Part shown: positions 23,449 through 32,881 of the stretch, piece after piece | Layout: every line of letters starts with the position of its first letter | Position numbering within the stretch: position 1 is the first letter of the stretch | From: Oceanithermus desulfurans | GTDB taxonomy: Bacteria > Deinococcota > Deinococci > Deinococcales > Marinithermaceae | DNA length: 64,000 nt | Assembly (NCBI RefSeq): GCF_014201675.1 | Contig: NZ_JACHEZ010000009.1 | Coordinates: 49,207 to 113,206 of the forward strand | Direction of reading: 5' to 3' | The notes under the pieces: model-generated | What the model was told of the DNA's origin: nothing | The model's database searches: none | The model's input: the letters and a program-made list of their open reading frames with translations, nothing else | Position numbers and translations under genes: made by a program

Positions 23449-23466
23449 AGCCCCACCCCTCGCTCC

Positions 23467-24168
23467 TCAATCTACCCGGTCGAGGTGGGCTAGGGTGTCC
23501 TCGACGAGCGCGGCCAGCTTCTGCGAGACCTCCACCAGGAAGGCCTCGAACGCCCCCGGCGCGGCGGTGTCGGCGGCGTCGGTGACGGCCCGCACCAGCG
23601 CCATCGGCACCCCCAGCCGGCGCGCCGCCCACAGCGCCGCCGCCCCTTCCATCTCCACCGCGTCGGCGCCAAAGGTGGCGCGGATCCAGCGGGCGGTCCC
23701 GGGGTCGGCCACGAACTTGTCGCCGCTGGCGACCCGGCCGCGCACGTGGTGGTAGCCCAGCCGCCGGGCGCTTTCGTGCAGCGCGTCCGTTAGCGCGGGG
23801 TCGGCGGGGATGAAGCGCTCGCCGCTGTCGAGCTCGCCCGGCTCGCGACCCAGCGGGGTGAGGTCCATGTCCCACTGCACCGCGTCGTCGGCGATGAGGA
23901 CGTCGCCGGTGGAAAGCTCGGGGTTCAGCGAGCCCGCCACCCCCAGCCAGACGGCGCGGGACGGGGCGTAGCGGGCCGCCGCCCAGCCCACCACCGCGCC
24001 CGCGGCCGCCTTGCCGATGCCGCTTTCCAAAAGCCGCACCTGGTGGCCGCCCAGCTCGCCGGCGAACGCCGGCCAGGGCGCCTCGAGCTTCTCGGGGCGT
24101 TGCATGCGCGCGAGCACCGCCTCGGCTTCTTCGCCTTCGGCGGCCAGGAGCAGAATGGGCCCTTCCAC
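23467..24168 (-). CDS. mtnN: Nucleosidase of the MTA/SAH family
   Basis: 233 residues of the PNP/MTAN phosphorylase fold: LLESGIGKAAAGAVVGWA, AVWLGVAGSLNPELSTGDVLIADDAVQ, and VEMEGAAALWAARRLGVPMALVRAVTDAAD with the catalytic Asp near the end. It probably cleaves adenine from S-adenosylhomocysteine to give S-ribosylhomocysteine. The strongest argument is position: luxS, which uses that product, is the next gene upstream with a 1-bp gap. A futalosine hydrolase is the alternative from sequence alone. Confidence 0.8.
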   Translation of the reverse strand: MEGPILLLAAEGEEAEAVLARMQRPEKLEAPWPAFAGELGGHQVRLLESGIGKAAAGAVVGWAAARYAPSRAVWLGVAGSLNPELSTGDVLIADDAVQWDMDLTPLGREPGELDSGERFIPADPALTDALHESARRLGYHHVRGRVASGDKFVADPGTARWIRATFGADAVEMEGAAALWAARRLGVPMALVRAVTDAADTAAPGAFEAFLVEVSQKLAALVEDTLAHLDRVD

Positions 24169-24169
24169 G

Positions 24170-24640
24170 TCAGCGCCCCTCGATCAGGACCGTTTCCTGG
24201 ACGTGAAGGCCCTTCTCCAGCACGTGCCGCGACCAGAACTTGGCCTCCTCCAGGTCATGATCGCGGTAGTTGCCGCACTCGAGCGGGTTGGCCGCGGGCA
24301 CCGGCCCCTCGTGGGCGACGATGTCGGCCAGCGCCCCCGCAAAAGCTTCCATCACCGCTTCGGGCTTTGGCTCGCCGATGATCACCGCGTAGAACCCGGT
24401 GCGGCAGCCCATCGGGCTCACGTCCACGATGCCCTCCAGGTGGTCGCGCATCTTCATGGCGAGCAGGTGCTCGAAGGTGTGCATCGCCCCGGTGCCGATC
24501 ACCTCACGGTTGGGCTGGCCCACCCGCAGGTCCCACTTGCTGATCACCTCCCCGCCGGGAGTGTGCTTACGGTCGGCCAGGCGCACGTACGGCGCCCGCA
24601 CTTTGGTGTGATCCAGATCGAACGAGGCAACCTTGGCCAT
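24170..24640 (-). CDS. luxS: S-ribosylhomocysteine lyase
   Basis: 156 residues. Metal ligands H54, H58 (HTFEH) and C122 (ECGNYRDHD) are present, with the catalytic C79 in SPMGCRTGFY. It converts S-ribosylhomocysteine to homocysteine and DPD, the precursor of AI-2. With the adjacent nucleosidase it completes the two-step SAH detoxification route. Leaderless start: TACAAT 6 bp before the ATG. It diverges from the WYL/CRISPR operon with only 60 bp between start codons. Confidence 0.96.
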   Translation of the reverse strand: MAKVASFDLDHTKVRAPYVRLADRKHTPGGEVISKWDLRVGQPNREVIGTGAMHTFEHLLAMKMRDHLEGIVDVSPMGCRTGFYAVIIGEPKPEAVMEAFAGALADIVAHEGPVPAANPLECGNYRDHDLEEAKFWSRHVLEKGLHVQETVLIEGR

Positions 24641-24646
24641 GGGTCC

Positions 24647-24694
24647 ATTGTAGTGCGGCGGTGAACCATCGCGGCGCCGTAAGCCGGCTACACT
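24647..24694. promoter_or_regulatory. Divergent leaderless promoters for luxS and the WYL-cas operon
   Basis: Minus-strand TACAAT (24647-24652) and plus-strand TACACT (24689-24694), each 6 bp from its ATG; both gaps read GGACCC or GAACCC. The CRISPR-Cas operon thus appears to start with a leaderless regulator mRNA. Confidence 0.55.
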
Positions 24695-24700
24695 GAACCC

Positions 24701-25693
24701 ATGGCAAATTCGGCGGGCCGTGCGCTCGGCCGGGCCAACAGGCTCCGGCAGATCGTGGAGCTGCTGCAGCTACGCCCCCAACGGGTCGGCGAGCTGGCGC
24801 AAAGGCTGGGTTGTTCCGTGCGCACCTTGCAGCGTGACCTCCGGCTACTCGAAGAGAGCGGCGAGGGGGTTCGGAGGGTCAGGCGCGGCATCTACGCCAT
24901 CGACCCCAAACCCCGCCCCCTCAACCCCGTGGAAGCGCTGGCGGTACATGCCGCTACCCGCCTCCTCTATCATCAAACGCCGGCCCCCCACCGGCACTAC
25001 ATTCATGCTCTGGACAAGCTCGCCGCCATGCTTCCGGAACCCGCCCGCAGCCTCGCGATCGAAAGCATCCGTCCTCTGCGCAAGACCGGCGACGATCGCA
25101 CGCTCGAGCTCATTGCCCGCGCCTGGTTCGAGCAGCGCTACATCGCTTTCGAATACCGCGCAGCCCACGGCAGCGGCCGATACCGCCCCAAAGAAGTGGC
25201 CGTATTCTTCGTCGAGGTCAACCGGAACAACCTCTCGCTCTACGCCATCGGTTACGAGCGAAGCTACCACAAAGCCGTGCGCACCTGGAAGCTTGCGCGC
25301 ATGCGCAACGTCCACCTGCTCGCCGACGGCTACGAAATCCCTCACGATTTCTCGCCCAACGCCTACCTGCAAAGCGCCTGGGGTCTGATGGGGAGGCGCG
25401 AGCGAAGCGCCCTCGTCAAGCTCCGCTTCACGCCCGAGGCCGCTCCGCGGGTTCTCGAAGATGACATCGTGGGCCTGGAAATCATCGAACAGCCGGCCGA
25501 CGGTTCCGTCGTGGCCAGGGTGGAGGTGGGTGTGGACGACCAGGGCTTCCCCATCGAGATCTTTCCCTGGATCCAAAGCTGGGGACCGCGGGTCGAGGTA
25601 CTGGAACCCAAGCCGTTGCGCGAGCGCTGGCTTTCCGAGATCCGAGAAATGCACCGTCGCTTCGCGACACCACTTGACGCATCGGGAGGGTAG
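24701..25693 (+). CDS. HTH-WYL transcriptional regulator at head of cas operon
   Basis: 330 residues. A winged HTH (residues ~12-60; VGELAQRLGCSVRTLQRDLRLLEESG) is followed by a WYL domain (~145-240) with LYAIGYERSYHKAVRTWKL and RMRNVHLL, then a C-terminal extension (WCX) with VALKLRFTPEAAPRVLEDD-like strands. WYL domains bind nucleic-acid or nucleotide ligands and often sit in defence loci. It is transcribed with cas3 (9-bp gap), so it likely controls this operon. Leaderless ATG start. The ligand and whether it represses or activates cannot be read from sequence. Confidence 0.85.
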   Translation: MANSAGRALGRANRLRQIVELLQLRPQRVGELAQRLGCSVRTLQRDLRLLEESGEGVRRVRRGIYAIDPKPRPLNPVEALAVHAATRLLYHQTPAPHRHYIHALDKLAAMLPEPARSLAIESIRPLRKTGDDRTLELIARAWFEQRYIAFEYRAAHGSGRYRPKEVAVFFVEVNRNNLSLYAIGYERSYHKAVRTWKLARMRNVHLLADGYEIPHDFSPNAYLQSAWGLMGRRERSALVKLRFTPEAAPRVLEDDIVGLEIIEQPADGSVVARVEVGVDDQGFPIEIFPWIQSWGPRVEVLEPKPLRERWLSEIREMHRRFATPLDASGG

Positions 25694-25702
25694 AAACACC
25701 GC

Positions 25703-28414
25703 ATGGACCACGACTATCGCATCTTCTGGGCCAAAAGCGGGGACGCTAAACACCCCGAAGGGCATCCTTTGATGGCTCATATGCTCGATACGGCCATGGT
25801 GGCCCGGGCGCTGCTCCTGCGCGAACCCGCGAGTACCCGCCGGCACTACGCCGGCGATTTTGGCCTCGACGAGGATCGCGCCCTGCGGCTGGCCGCCTTC
25901 TTTGCAGCCCTGCACGACCTGGGCAAGGCCACGGCCATCTTCCAGGTTCAGTGGCCCGACGGGGCCGCACGCTTACGCGAACAGGGGCTCGACTGGATGG
26001 ACCGGTGGCTGCCCCGCAGGGGCGACAAGGCCTGGGCCGCGCACGGCGTGCTGACCGAGGTGCTCGCCCCACCGCTTCTGGTAGGGCTTGGGGTGCCGGA
26101 CGAGGCGGCATCGCAGGTCGCCGTTGCGCTTGGGGCGCATCATGGCTTTGTCTCCAGCCCCAGAGAGGTGGACCACGCCCGCGACGCACTCGACCTGGAG
26201 AACGAAGTTTGGCAGCGCCTGCGCGAGGAGCTCGTCGGCACCTTGTGGCGAACGTTGGGCGCGGAGCCGCCGACGGTGCACGTGCTCTCGCCGCAGGCGA
26301 CCCTGCGCGTCATGGCGCTCGCCAGCTTCGCCGACTGGGTGGCCTCCAGCCCCGAACACTTCCCCTACGGGCGCGACCTGAGCGACCTCAGCAACTACCT
26401 TGGCCTGGCCTGCAAACTGGCGAACCAAGCCCTCGACCGCATCGGCTGGCTACCCCGTACCGCCCTTGCCACCAAAGACGTCTCTTTCGAAGAGGTTTTC
26501 CCGGATTTCCGCGCGAACCCTCTGCAACAGCAGGTCGTCACGGCGCTGGACCGGGCTCGGGGCCCAGCCCTGATCGTTATCGAAGCCCCTATGGGCGGCG
26601 GAAAAACCGAAGCCGCCCTCTACGCCCATACCGTGCTGCAAGCCCGCAACGGCCACCGCGGCCTGTACGTAGCCATGCCCACCACCGCCACCGGGAACGC
26701 GATGTTTCAGCGCGTCAAGAATGCGCTGCTCGACAAGTTTGGCGATCGCCCGCACGACCTCCAGCTCGTTCACGGCGCCAGCCTTCTGAACGCCGACTAT
26801 CTGAGCCTCAAGAACGTGGGGGAGCCCGGCGATGACGGGGCGGTGCATGCCGCCGCCTGGTTCTCGGCCAAGAAACGAGCCCTGCTCAGCGAATACGGCG
26901 TGGGCACCGTGGACCAGGCGCTGCTGGGTGTGCTGCGGGTCAAGCACCATTTCGTCCGCCTCTGGGGTTTGGGCAACCGCACCGTCGTGCTCGACGAGGT
27001 GCACGCCTACGACGCCTACACTTCCCGCCTCATCGCCGGTCTCGTTCGCTGGCTGTGGGAACTGGGCTCTTCCGTAATCATCATGAGTGCCACGCTCACG
27101 CGCCACCAGCGCGCGCAGCTTGCGGCCGCCTGCGATGCAGGCCTTCCTGAATCGGAAGCCGCATATCCGCGCGTCACCGTCTACTCGCAAAACGGGCTTG
27201 AATCTCTGGGTTTCTCCTGGGACGAACGGAAGACCGTGGGGCTTGAAGCTGCCCCGACCGAGATTGGGGCGCTATCGCGGGCAGCCGCGGAATCGGTTCG
27301 CTCCGGCGGTGTGGCTGCGCTCATCGTCAACACCGTGGACCGGGCCCAGCAAGCCTACCTTGCGTTGGGCCCCGGCGAACCGATCGCGAACGAGGGGCGG
27401 CCCGTGGGCAAGCGAATCGGCGACCTCGAGGTCTATCTCTTCCACGCGCGCTACCCTTCGATCGAACGCAGCCTGCGCGAGAAAACGGTACTCGGCGTTG
27501 CTGGCAAGGGCGGGCGCCGCCCAAGGAAAGCCCTTGTTATCGCGACCCAGGTGATCGAGCAAAGCCTCGACCTCGACTTTGACGTCGCCTTCTCCGATCT
27601 CGCCCCACTCGACCTGCTGCTCCAGCGGGCCGGTCGCCTGCACCGCCATCCCGACCGCACGCGACCCCCGCAGCACGTCCTCCCCGTACTCCACGTGGCC
27701 GGACTGGGGGAGGCACCCCCAGCGCCCTTGCCCAAAGGCTGGGGACGCCCGTACATGGCCTACCCGCTCCTCTCCGCATGGCTGCTCCTGCACGCCCGCG
27801 ACCGGCTGACCCTGCCCGACGACATCGAACCTCTGGTCGAGGCGGCCTACGACGCCCGTACCCTGGACCGCTTCCCCGAGGGTCTGCGCAACGTCGCGGC
27901 GAAGGCCCTGGCCGCCCTGAAAGAACAAACCGCCAGAGACGGCGCCGTGGCCCACAAAGCCGTGCTCGATCCACCCGCGCGGCTTCTGGAAAAGCAGCTC
28001 GCCAGCCTGCACAGCAACCTCGGCCTGGACGACGACGAAGAGTCCGATCTACCGCAGGTCGCCTTGACCCGCCTGGGCGAGCCTTCGATCACGGTGGTAC
28101 CCGCGTACCGCATGGGCAACGAGCTCTTCCTCGACCAGGAGCGGGTCATACCGCTACGCACCAAAGGAAGGCTCACCAAAGAAGAGGTGCTCGAGGTGGC
28201 GGCGCGCTCCGTCCGTATAAGCAGGCGAGGCGTATACCACGTGCTCGTCAAGTCGCCCCCGCCCGCGGCCTGGAGGACGAGCAGCATCCTGCGGAGCTGG
28301 CGCGTCTTGGAGCTGGGCGGGAACGGAGCCGCGCGCTTTGGAAAAACCGTGGTACGCCTCGACCCCGAGCTTGGCTTGCAATACACGACAGTAGATGACG
28401 CAAAGGAGGGATAG
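25703..28414 (+). CDS. cas3: CRISPR-associated helicase-nuclease Cas3 (type I-E)
   Basis: 903 residues. The N-terminal HD nuclease shows GHPLMAHMLDTA and LHDLGKATAIFQ plus GAHHGF. The SF2 helicase part has Walker A EAPMGGGKTEAAL (~residue 293), DEVH box LDEVHAYD (~430), SATLTR (~461), and motif VI QRAGRLHRH. Cas3 is recruited to the Cascade-bound target, unwinds it 3'-5' and degrades the displaced strand. It lies between the WYL gene and cas8e with short gaps, so it belongs to the operon. All key residues are present. Confidence 0.96.
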   Translation: MDHDYRIFWAKSGDAKHPEGHPLMAHMLDTAMVARALLLREPASTRRHYAGDFGLDEDRALRLAAFFAALHDLGKATAIFQVQWPDGAARLREQGLDWMDRWLPRRGDKAWAAHGVLTEVLAPPLLVGLGVPDEAASQVAVALGAHHGFVSSPREVDHARDALDLENEVWQRLREELVGTLWRTLGAEPPTVHVLSPQATLRVMALASFADWVASSPEHFPYGRDLSDLSNYLGLACKLANQALDRIGWLPRTALATKDVSFEEVFPDFRANPLQQQVVTALDRARGPALIVIEAPMGGGKTEAALYAHTVLQARNGHRGLYVAMPTTATGNAMFQRVKNALLDKFGDRPHDLQLVHGASLLNADYLSLKNVGEPGDDGAVHAAAWFSAKKRALLSEYGVGTVDQALLGVLRVKHHFVRLWGLGNRTVVLDEVHAYDAYTSRLIAGLVRWLWELGSSVIIMSATLTRHQRAQLAAACDAGLPESEAAYPRVTVYSQNGLESLGFSWDERKTVGLEAAPTEIGALSRAAAESVRSGGVAALIVNTVDRAQQAYLALGPGEPIANEGRPVGKRIGDLEVYLFHARYPSIERSLREKTVLGVAGKGGRRPRKALVIATQVIEQSLDLDFDVAFSDLAPLDLLLQRAGRLHRHPDRTRPPQHVLPVLHVAGLGEAPPAPLPKGWGRPYMAYPLLSAWLLLHARDRLTLPDDIEPLVEAAYDARTLDRFPEGLRNVAAKALAALKEQTARDGAVAHKAVLDPPARLLEKQLASLHSNLGLDDDEESDLPQVALTRLGEPSITVVPAYRMGNELFLDQERVIPLRTKGRLTKEEVLEVAARSVRISRRGVYHVLVKSPPPAAWRTSSILRSWRVLELGGNGAARFGKTVVRLDPELGLQYTTVDDAKEG

Positions 28415-28426
28415 GGTGATGCCAGC

Positions 28427-29935
28427 ATGAAGGCTTTTAACCTGATCGAAGAGCCCTGGATACCGGTTCGCAGCGGAACTACGGTGCGCGAGGTGGGGCT
28501 TCGCGAAGCGCTCCTCGAAGCGCACCGCCTTGAGCGCATCGAAGCGGCTTCGCCGCTGGTCGAGGTCGCGCTTACCCGGCTGCTGCTCGCCGTGCTCCAC
28601 CGGGCGTACCAGGGGCCGCAGTCTGCCCGGGAGCAGGCTCAGATCTTAGCAAAAGGCCGGTTCGACGCCGGTGTCGTTACCGCCTACCTCGACCGCTGGC
28701 GCGACCGCTTCTGGCTCTTCCACCACACCGCGCCCTTCTGGCAGGTGCCGGATCTACCGGGGGACGATCCGCTTCCATGGACCAAGCTGCGCCCAGAGTT
28801 TGCCGCCGGGAACAACCCCACGCTGTTCGACCATACCTACGACGACACGCCTCCCCACGCATCCTTCGCCGAAGCAGCCCGATCGCTTGTGGCACACCAG
28901 ACCTTCACACCCGGCGGTCTCATCCGCCGCTACGGCGTTCAGTCGGGGGTGGGGGCGCCGCTCGCCGTGAGCGCCGCTTTCTTCGCGATTGGGGCCAACC
29001 TGTTCCACACCCTGACCCAAGCGCTGGTCCCCTACGACGAGAGCGACGACCGCCCTATCTGGGAAACGGACCCTGTCGTTCTGAGCGAGCTGGAAGGCGA
29101 CGAGAACAAACAACCCCGCAAGAAGGTGCCTTTGTTCGGACGCACGCGCGCCTACACCTGGCCCTCGCGCGGCGTTCGCTTGCTGAATGAGGGCAGCGGC
29201 GTGCGCTACATGGCCTACGGCCCCGGGGTGCACCCGCTGACCGATCGCTTTTACCAGGACCCCATGGTCGCCTACGCAAAACAGGCTAAAACCGGGAACC
29301 TCGTCCCCATTCGCTTGCGAGCCGACAAAGCCTTCTGGAGGGATTTCTCGGCGCTGTTCCCCGAAGAAGACGCGGGGCTCAGCCCCCAGACCCTCGAGAG
29401 CGCCCGCCAACTGCAGCAGCAAACCGGAACGAGGCGCGTGCTTCGGATTGAGGTTGCAGGACAGGTTACCGATCAGGCCAAGGTGATGGAGATCCGTCGC
29501 GAAATCTACCCGCTGCCCACTCACACCAAAGAACACGCTCTGCGCATCTTCGTCCCCCGGGCAACCCAGCTTGCCGACGCAAGAGCTACGTGCTTGAGAA
29601 GCGGGGGGTGGCAGCTTGCGAGGCTGCTGCTTTCGCTCTCCCGCGATCCCGACAAACAAGAGGTGCGAGCCCTGCTCGACAGCTTCCCCTTGCTGCCCTA
29701 TTACTGGAACCAGCTGGGCAACGCCTTCAGCACTTTTCTGGAAAAGCTGGACGAGAACCCCGACGAAGCGTGGGGCGCTTGGGAAGCGCGGGTGCGAGAG
29801 ATATCCGAAGTAGCGTGGACGGTGACCATAAACACCGTGGGCACCGAAGCAAGGCAGCTCAAGGCCGTGCAGGAGGCCGAAAAGACATGGCGAACCTGCC
29901 TGGCAAAGGAGGCGAGACGTGAAAGAAAGGGTTGA
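28427..29935 (+). CDS. casA: Cascade large subunit Cas8e (Cse1/CasA)
   Basis: 502 residues, normal length for Cse1. It begins with the family hallmark FNLIEEPWIPV and has the N-terminal LFHHTAPFWQVPDL and YGVQSGVGAPLAVSAAF segments; the C-terminal four-helix bundle (~residue 370 onward) is present. In type I-E it recognises the PAM and recruits Cas3. The last 17 bp overlap the next gene, so translation is coupled. Confidence 0.93.
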   Translation: MKAFNLIEEPWIPVRSGTTVREVGLREALLEAHRLERIEAASPLVEVALTRLLLAVLHRAYQGPQSAREQAQILAKGRFDAGVVTAYLDRWRDRFWLFHHTAPFWQVPDLPGDDPLPWTKLRPEFAAGNNPTLFDHTYDDTPPHASFAEAARSLVAHQTFTPGGLIRRYGVQSGVGAPLAVSAAFFAIGANLFHTLTQALVPYDESDDRPIWETDPVVLSELEGDENKQPRKKVPLFGRTRAYTWPSRGVRLLNEGSGVRYMAYGPGVHPLTDRFYQDPMVAYAKQAKTGNLVPIRLRADKAFWRDFSALFPEEDAGLSPQTLESARQLQQQTGTRRVLRIEVAGQVTDQAKVMEIRREIYPLPTHTKEHALRIFVPRATQLADARATCLRSGGWQLARLLLSLSRDPDKQEVRALLDSFPLLPYYWNQLGNAFSTFLEKLDENPDEAWGAWEARVREISEVAWTVTINTVGTEARQLKAVQEAEKTWRTCLAKEARRERKG

Positions 29936-30419
29936 AGGCTTCGTAAACCGCTTGATACAGCTTGCCGTGCGCGAGGATCGCGCCGCCCTGTCCGCTTTGC
30001 GGCGCAGCTTGGCGTTTGCACCGGGTACGTACCCGCCCAGCTTTCCCTACGTCGAACCTTGGACGGCGGGTCTGAAGGACCCTGCGCGCCGGGCCTTCTA
30101 TCTGGGCGCAGGACTTTTCGCGCACAACCGCAAGCATGGCGAGGGCCACACCCTCGCCAAGGCGCTGGCCCGCGCTAAGAAAGCGCGCGACTCCGAAAGC
30201 ATCGAGAAGCGCTTTCTGGCTTTGCTCGATGCCGAAGAGGACGAGCTGGGCTACAAGCTGCGCCAGATCGTCTTCCTGCTAGGCGAACAACCGCTCGATT
30301 GGGCGCAACTCATCTTCGACGTAGCGCACTGGAACAGCGACACCCGCTGGGTGCAGGTGAAGTGGGCAAAGGAGTTTTACGGCGTAGGCGAAGAGACCGA
30401 GAAGGAGGAACAAGCATGA
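29919..30419 (+). CDS. casB: Cascade small subunit Cas11 (Cse2/CasB)
   Basis: 166 residues, all-helical, with basic patches (RAALSALRRSLAFAPGTYP, GHTLAKALARAKKAR). Two copies in Cascade stabilise the R-loop by holding the displaced strand. Family and place between cas8e and cas7 settle the call. Overlaps cas8e by 17 bp and cas7e by 4 bp (ATGA). Confidence 0.9.
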   Translation: MKERVEGFVNRLIQLAVREDRAALSALRRSLAFAPGTYPPSFPYVEPWTAGLKDPARRAFYLGAGLFAHNRKHGEGHTLAKALARAKKARDSESIEKRFLALLDAEEDELGYKLRQIVFLLGEQPLDWAQLIFDVAHWNSDTRWVQVKWAKEFYGVGEETEKEEQA

Positions 30420-31564
30420 AAGTAGTGGAAGTGCACGTCTTACAGAACGTGGCCCCGGCCAACCTCAACCGCGACGACACGGGCAGCCCCAAGAGCGCGA
30501 TGTTTGGCGGCTTCCGCAGGGCCAGGGTGAGCAGCCAGTCGCAAAAGCGCGCCGTGCGCGAGGCGTTCCCGGGGCATCTCCCTGTGGACAATTTAGCGGT
30601 GCGGACCAAGAAGCTGTTGAGCAAGCTCGTAGAAAAACTTGCGGCGCACGGCAAGGCCGAAGAAGACGCCAAGGTTGCGGCTAAGGCAGTTCTCGAGGGC
30701 GTGGGGCTGGGCATCAAGAACGACAGCACGGAGTACTTGCTGTTCATCGGTAACGAAGAGGTCGATCGTATCGCTGACCTTATTCTCGAATATTGGGACG
30801 AGCTGCAAGAATTGGGCCGACAAAGCTCCAGCGAGGAGGGCAAGGCCAAGAAAAAGGCCGCCAAAGCCAAAGTGCCCGATGCCCTCAAGAAGGCGCTTGA
30901 GTCCGTATTCGATGGCGGACGGGCCATCGACCTTGCGCTTTTCGGGCGCATGCTGGCCGATCGCCCGGAGTGGAATGTCGACGCCGCGGCTCAAGTGGCC
31001 CACGCCATAAGCACCCACAAGGTCGACCGCGAGTTCGACTTCTACACCGCGGTGGACGACCTGAGCCCCAAAGACGAAACCGGTGCGGGCATGATGGGTG
31101 ACGTCGAGTTCTACTCGGCCACCCTTTACCGCTACGCCAACGTCAACCTGGAAAAGCTGGCCGAGAACCTTCAGGGCGACCGGGAGCTGGTGCTGCGGGG
31201 CCTACGGGCTTTCTTGCAATCCTTCGTCGACACCCTGCCCTCGGGCAAGCAGAACACCTTCGCTGCGCATAACCCCCCCGACTTCGTCGTCGTAACCGTA
31301 CGCGAGGGGGGCCCGCGCAACCTCGCCAACGCCTTCGCCAAACCCGTGTGGCGGGGGCGCGAAGGGCTGGTCGCGTCTTCTGTGGCGGCCCTCGACGAAT
31401 ACATGGGGAAGATCAACCGCGCATACGGTGGAACCAAGTCTTCCGCGCACTTCCTCAACCTCTCCACGGCCAAGCCGAGCCGCGCCGGCAGGGAGCACCC
31501 CAGCCTGACCGATCTGCTGGACGCCGTCATGAAGGACGTGGAGGAGCTGGTGGAGGTAACGTAA
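30416..31564 (+). CDS. casC: Cascade backbone subunit Cas7e (Cse4/CasC)
   Basis: 382 residues from the ATG at 30416 (ATGA overlap with casB, GAAGGAGG upstream). The start VEVHVLQNVAPANLNRDDTGSPKS and GGFRRARVSSQSQKRA are characteristic. A lysine-rich insertion (KAKKKAAKAKVPDALKKA, ~residues 137-160) lies in the region that forms the thumb. Six copies wrap the crRNA spacer. The stop shares a base with the cas5 start (TAATG). Confidence 0.95.
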   Translation: MKVVEVHVLQNVAPANLNRDDTGSPKSAMFGGFRRARVSSQSQKRAVREAFPGHLPVDNLAVRTKKLLSKLVEKLAAHGKAEEDAKVAAKAVLEGVGLGIKNDSTEYLLFIGNEEVDRIADLILEYWDELQELGRQSSSEEGKAKKKAAKAKVPDALKKALESVFDGGRAIDLALFGRMLADRPEWNVDAAAQVAHAISTHKVDREFDFYTAVDDLSPKDETGAGMMGDVEFYSATLYRYANVNLEKLAENLQGDRELVLRGLRAFLQSFVDTLPSGKQNTFAAHNPPDFVVVTVREGGPRNLANAFAKPVWRGREGLVASSVAALDEYMGKINRAYGGTKSSAHFLNLSTAKPSRAGREHPSLTDLLDAVMKDVEELVEVT

Positions 31565-32286
31565 TGGCCACGCTCCTGCTCAAGCTGGTGGGCCCCATCC
31601 AGTCTTGGGGCTCCCGCAGCCGCTTCGACCACCGCGACACCGAGCGCGAACCCACCAAGTCGGGGGTGCTCGGGCTGGTGGCCGCGGCCCTGGGGCGCGA
31701 CCGCTCGGAGCCCGTGGACGACTTGGCGCAGCTAAGGTTGGGCGTCCGGGTCGACCGCGAAGGAACCCCCGCCACCGACTACCAGACCGCTCAAAACGTC
31801 ATCAAAGCGAGCGTTACCCGCGAGCAGTGGCGGCGTGCACGTGAAAAAAGGAAAACCACGGGCACCCAGGACACCGTCGTGAGCCGCAGGCACTACCTGG
31901 CCGATGCCGCGTTCCTGGTAGGGCTGGAAGGGGACGCCGGGTTGCTAGAAAAGGTGGAGCTGGCCCTGCACAACCCCCGCTGGACCCTCTTCCTGGGTCG
32001 CAAAGGCTACCTTCCGGGCGAACCCGTCTACTTCCCCGAAGGGGGGGTGGCCAAAGACGGTTTGGAAACGGCCCTGGCTTATGGCCCGTTGCTGATCGAT
32101 CCGAGCGAACAGGGGACCCACGTGCGTTACGCCATCGAGCTTGATCCCGGGTGTCGCGCCAGCCTTCCCTGGCAGGTGCGCGAGTTGTGGGATCAACCCC
32201 TGGCGCCGTTCGCCGAACGGAGGTTCGGCGCCCGCCTCGTGGGGGAGATCGCCCTGCCCTGGGGGGAGGTGCCCCAATGTACCTGA
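31564..32286 (+). CDS. casD: Cascade subunit Cas5e (CasD)
   Basis: 240 residues. The RAMP-fold start LLLKLVGPIQSWGSRSRFDHR and EPTKSGVLGLVAAALG are typical of Cas5e; the basic KRKTTGTQDTVVSRRHYLADA loop matches the crRNA 5'-handle-binding region. Caps the 5' end of the crRNA. Overlaps cas6e by 10 bp. Confidence 0.94.
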   Translation: MATLLLKLVGPIQSWGSRSRFDHRDTEREPTKSGVLGLVAAALGRDRSEPVDDLAQLRLGVRVDREGTPATDYQTAQNVIKASVTREQWRRAREKRKTTGTQDTVVSRRHYLADAAFLVGLEGDAGLLEKVELALHNPRWTLFLGRKGYLPGEPVYFPEGGVAKDGLETALAYGPLLIDPSEQGTHVRYAIELDPGCRASLPWQVRELWDQPLAPFAERRFGARLVGEIALPWGEVPQCT

Positions 32287-32879
32287 GCCTGCTCCGTCTA
32301 AACCTGGGTCACCGGCAGGTCCGTAAGGACGTGGCCAACCCCTACAGCATGCACCAGACGCTGGCGCGGGTACTGGATGGGGAGCCGCGCTTCCTCTGGC
32401 GTCTGGAAACCGGCTCGGGGTTCGACGACTACGGCTTGCTCGTGCAAACCTCCGGTCGGCCCGATTGGCGGGCGCTATCCGACCGCTTCCCCGGCTACGC
32501 CGAGCCCGCGGCCGGTACGCCCAAACCCTACGAACCTTCCCTCCACGAAGGGCAGCTTCTGCGTTTCCGCCTCTACGCCAACCCCACCGTCTCCCGGGAA
32601 GGCAAGCGGCACGGACTCTACCGTGAAGAAGAGCAGCTGGAATGGCTTGCAACACGCCTGGGGGCGGCGGGCGCAGCGCCGCGGCAGGTGCTGGTGAGCC
32701 GCCGGGGAAAACTGAGGATCCCCAAGGACGGCGGGACCGTAGTGCTGGCTGTGGCCCAGTTCGACGGAGTCTTGCAGGTGTCCGATCCGTCCGGAGTTAT
32801 AGTCGCGCTGAAAAACGGCATCGGGCACGGAAAGGCTTTTGGTCTTGGCCTGCTCTCGATTGCGCGCTACGGAGAGTAA
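32277..32879 (+). CDS. casE: CRISPR RNA endonuclease Cas6e (CasE/Cse3)
   Basis: 200 residues from the ATG at 32277. MYLSLLRLNL starts the first ferredoxin-like fold. H26 in SMHQTL corresponds to the catalytic histidine of the Thermus Cse3 family. The Gly-rich loop GIGHGKAFGLGLLSI near the C-terminus binds the repeat hairpin. It cuts the pre-crRNA at the 3' side of each repeat stem and stays bound. The local repeat has a matching hairpin, CCCCGC-GCAT-GCGGGG. Confidence 0.95.
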   Translation: MYLSLLRLNLGHRQVRKDVANPYSMHQTLARVLDGEPRFLWRLETGSGFDDYGLLVQTSGRPDWRALSDRFPGYAEPAAGTPKPYEPSLHEGQLLRFRLYANPTVSREGKRHGLYREEEQLEWLATRLGAAGAAPRQVLVSRRGKLRIPKDGGTVVLAVAQFDGVLQVSDPSGVIVALKNGIGHGKAFGLGLLSIARYGE

Positions 32880-32881
32880 CC

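Noticed and set aside
24845..25915. 356-residue antisense frame over the WYL gene
   Set aside because: Shadow of a high-GC coding region; the plus-strand frame carries clear HTH and WYL motifs.
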